The position numbers and the translations under genes are program-made. Of a stretch of DNA of 6,554 bases, positions 5,536 to 6,554 are shown one piece after another (within the stretch, counting starts at the first letter, position 1; the number at the start of each line of letters is the position of its first letter). The notes under the pieces are model-generated. The model was not told the DNA's origin. It saw only the letters and a program-made list of their open reading frames with translations, and did not search any database. Source of the DNA: Prevotella sp. UBA7764 (GTDB lineage Bacteria > Bacteroidota > Bacteroidia > Bacteroidales > Bacteroidaceae). Location: assembly GCA_002481295.1 (NCBI GenBank), contig DLDU01000050.1:1-6554 (forward strand). The letters run 5' to 3'.

Positions 5536-6256
5536 GACGCTCATCACCATCGACCATCTCTGCAAGGCCTTCGGCGACCATATTGTGCTGCGCGACATCA
5601 GCACCACCATCCGCGAGGGCGAAGTCGTCGCCATCATTGGACCCTCGGGCTGTGGTAAGTCCACCTTTCTCCGCAGTCTCAACCTGCTGGAGCGTCCCAC
5701 CTCCGGTCACATTCTCTTTGAGGGCACTGACATCACGTCGCCGGAAATCAACATCAACAAGATGCGGGAACGTATCGGTATGGTGTTTCAGCAGTTCAAT
5801 CTCTTTCCCAATATGACCATTCGCCGCAACATCATGCTGGCTCCCGTGACGTTGGGAAAGCTATCCCGGCAGGAAGCCTCCGCCACTGCTGACCGTCTGC
5901 TCCTGCGTGTGGGACTTGCCGACAAGGCTGATGCCTGGCCCGACAGCCTCTCGGGAGGACAGCGGCAGCGTGTCGCCATCGCTCGGGCGTTGGCGATGAA
6001 TCCCGACGTGATGCTGTTCGACGAGCCCACCTCGGCCCTCGATCCGGAGATGGTGGGCGAAGTGTTGCAGATCATGCGTGACTTGGCTCACAGTGGTATG
6101 ACGATGGTGGTGGTCACTCACGAGATGAGCTTTGCCCGCGACGTGGCCTCGCGTGTGCTCTTCTTCAATGGTGGCATTATCGAGGAAGAGGGAAAGCCCG
6201 AGGACATCTTCAGCCATCCACGGTCAGAAAGGCTCAAGAGCTTCCTCAAAAGATAG
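5525..6256 (+). CDS. Polar amino-acid ABC transporter ATP-binding protein (GlnQ/HisP type)
   Basis: The product is 243 residues, the usual length for this subfamily. All nucleotide-binding motifs are present: aromatic A-loop F16, Walker [10 protein letters not shown] (39-47), Q-loop [12 protein letters not shown] (87-98) with the FNLFP wording typical of amino-acid importers, signature [15 protein letters not shown] (142-156), Walker B MLFDEP (163-168), D-loop SALD (170-173) and H-loop H199. It would dimerise under the membrane and drive the permease encoded just upstream. The ATG at 5525 overlaps the end of the fused permease gene by 11 bases, which indicates translational coupling and equal supply of the two proteins. 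The frame is open further upstream to 5423, but only inside the permease gene, and the residues there resemble nothing in the family. No clear intrinsic terminator follows the stop at 6254-6256. Confidence 0.95.
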   Translation: MKDKTLITIDHLCKAFGDHIVLRDISTTIREGEVVAIIGPSGCGKSTFLRSLNLLERPTSGHILFEGTDITSPEININKMRERIGMVFQQFNLFPNMTIRRNIMLAPVTLGKLSRQEASATADRLLLRVGLADKADAWPDSLSGGQRQRVAIARALAMNPDVMLFDEPTSALDPEMVGEVLQIMRDLAHSGMTMVVVTHEMSFARDVASRVLFFNGGIIEEEGKPEDIFSHPRSERLKSFLKR

Positions 6257-6287
6257 ATTTCGGCTATTGTCGTTATTTTCTTTTCAT

Positions 6288-6322
6288 TTTGAGTCAATCA
6301 ACAAAATTATTTCGTATCTTTG
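6288..6322 (+). promoter_or_regulatory. Bacteroidetes-type promoter for the 67-residue ORF
   Basis: TATCTTTG at 6315-6322 matches the -7 consensus. The best -33 candidate is TTTG at 6288-6291, 23 bases upstream, slightly longer spacing than usual. The leader to the ATG at 6348 would be about 20 bases. The surrounding sequence is markedly AT-rich compared with the ABC genes. Confidence 0.65.
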
Positions 6323-6347
6323 TCACATAATTATAACAAGGTTGCTT

Positions 6348-6551
6348 ATGGAGACAATTAATAGTTATAGACTTACCAGTTTGGAGGAGCCAACAGATGA
6401 CATGCTGCACCAAATAATGAGTGAGGCAGCAGAAGACGCCAGACGTAAAGGAGATGCAGCGCATAAACGCTATTTCGATCTCATACGTAAAGACATTATT
6501 GCTCAAAGTCAATTTGGTCAGAAGAATAACCTACTCAAGTTTCGCAAGTAG
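6348..6551 (+). CDS. Small unrecognised basic protein, 67 residues; probable first gene of a coupled pair
   Basis: The ATG at 6348 is placed at a normal distance from a TATCTTTG box; the frame is open further upstream but that part overlaps the promoter. The protein begins METINSYRLTSLEEPTDDML and continues as a predicted helix rich in E, D, A and R (about 23-38), ending in a lysine-rich tail (NNLLKFRK). No signal peptide, membrane segment or enzyme motif is seen. The N-terminal pattern YRLTSLEEPTD-ML feels familiar from short Bacteroidetes ORFs placed directly before a larger gene, but I cannot assign a function. The stop TAG (6549-6551) is followed at once by ATG (6552-6554), the last bases of the window, as in tightly coupled operons such as toxin-antitoxin pairs. 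An antitoxin-like or regulatory role is therefore possible but is inference only. Confidence 0.7.
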   Translation: METINSYRLTSLEEPTDDMLHQIMSEAAEDARRKGDAAHKRYFDLIRKDIIAQSQFGQKNNLLKFRK

Positions 6552-6554
6552 ATG

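Overview
The window looks like chromosomal DNA of a Bacteroidales bacterium, most likely a Prevotella/Segatella relative. Three upstream regions carry the Bacteroidetes-type -7 box TAnnTTTG. One gene encodes a DUF4294-type protein, which is typical of Bacteroidetes, and the left part holds the end of a GH10 xylanase of the kind found in plant-polysaccharide degraders. No rRNA, tRNA or CRISPR array was seen.

Left edge (1 to about 800): a DDE transposase of the IS4/IS1634-like type runs leftward off the window, with its N-terminal part here. It abuts, near 485-514, the last ~96 codons of a rightward GH10 endo-xylanase whose catalytic part is absent. The simplest reading is an insertion sequence that disrupted or truncated the xylanase gene. 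A strong intrinsic terminator follows the xylanase stop.

Centre left (about 1020-2190): a secreted DUF4294 protein has its own promoter. The position of that promoter and the signal peptide favour a start at 1069, not at the upstream codons. After it comes a gene-free stretch of about 530 bases. It contains a degenerate tandem array with a 22-base period (seven units, 1785-1938), a perfect 11-bp inverted repeat inside that array, and a second loose series of TCAGA units spaced 16-17 bases apart.

Centre (2193-3981): a very good TTTG-N20-TATATTTG promoter drives a 577-residue AAA-ATPase-like protein with a C-terminal PD-(D/E)XK nuclease-like domain. This family is abundant in anaerobes and its role is unknown. 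An 8-base-period polypurine spacer follows.

Right (4051-6256): a two-gene polar amino-acid ABC importer. The first gene encodes a lipoprotein-type signal, a substrate-binding domain and the membrane permease in one chain, and the two lobes of the binding domain are in swapped (circularly permuted) order. The second gene, overlapping by 11 bases, is the ATPase. Together they make a complete importer: the tethered binding domain captures an amino acid, the permease dimer forms the channel, and the ATPase dimer powers it.

Right edge (6257-6554): an AT-rich promoter and a 67-residue unrecognised protein. Its stop codon is followed directly by an ATG at the last three bases, suggesting a tightly coupled second gene just outside the window.
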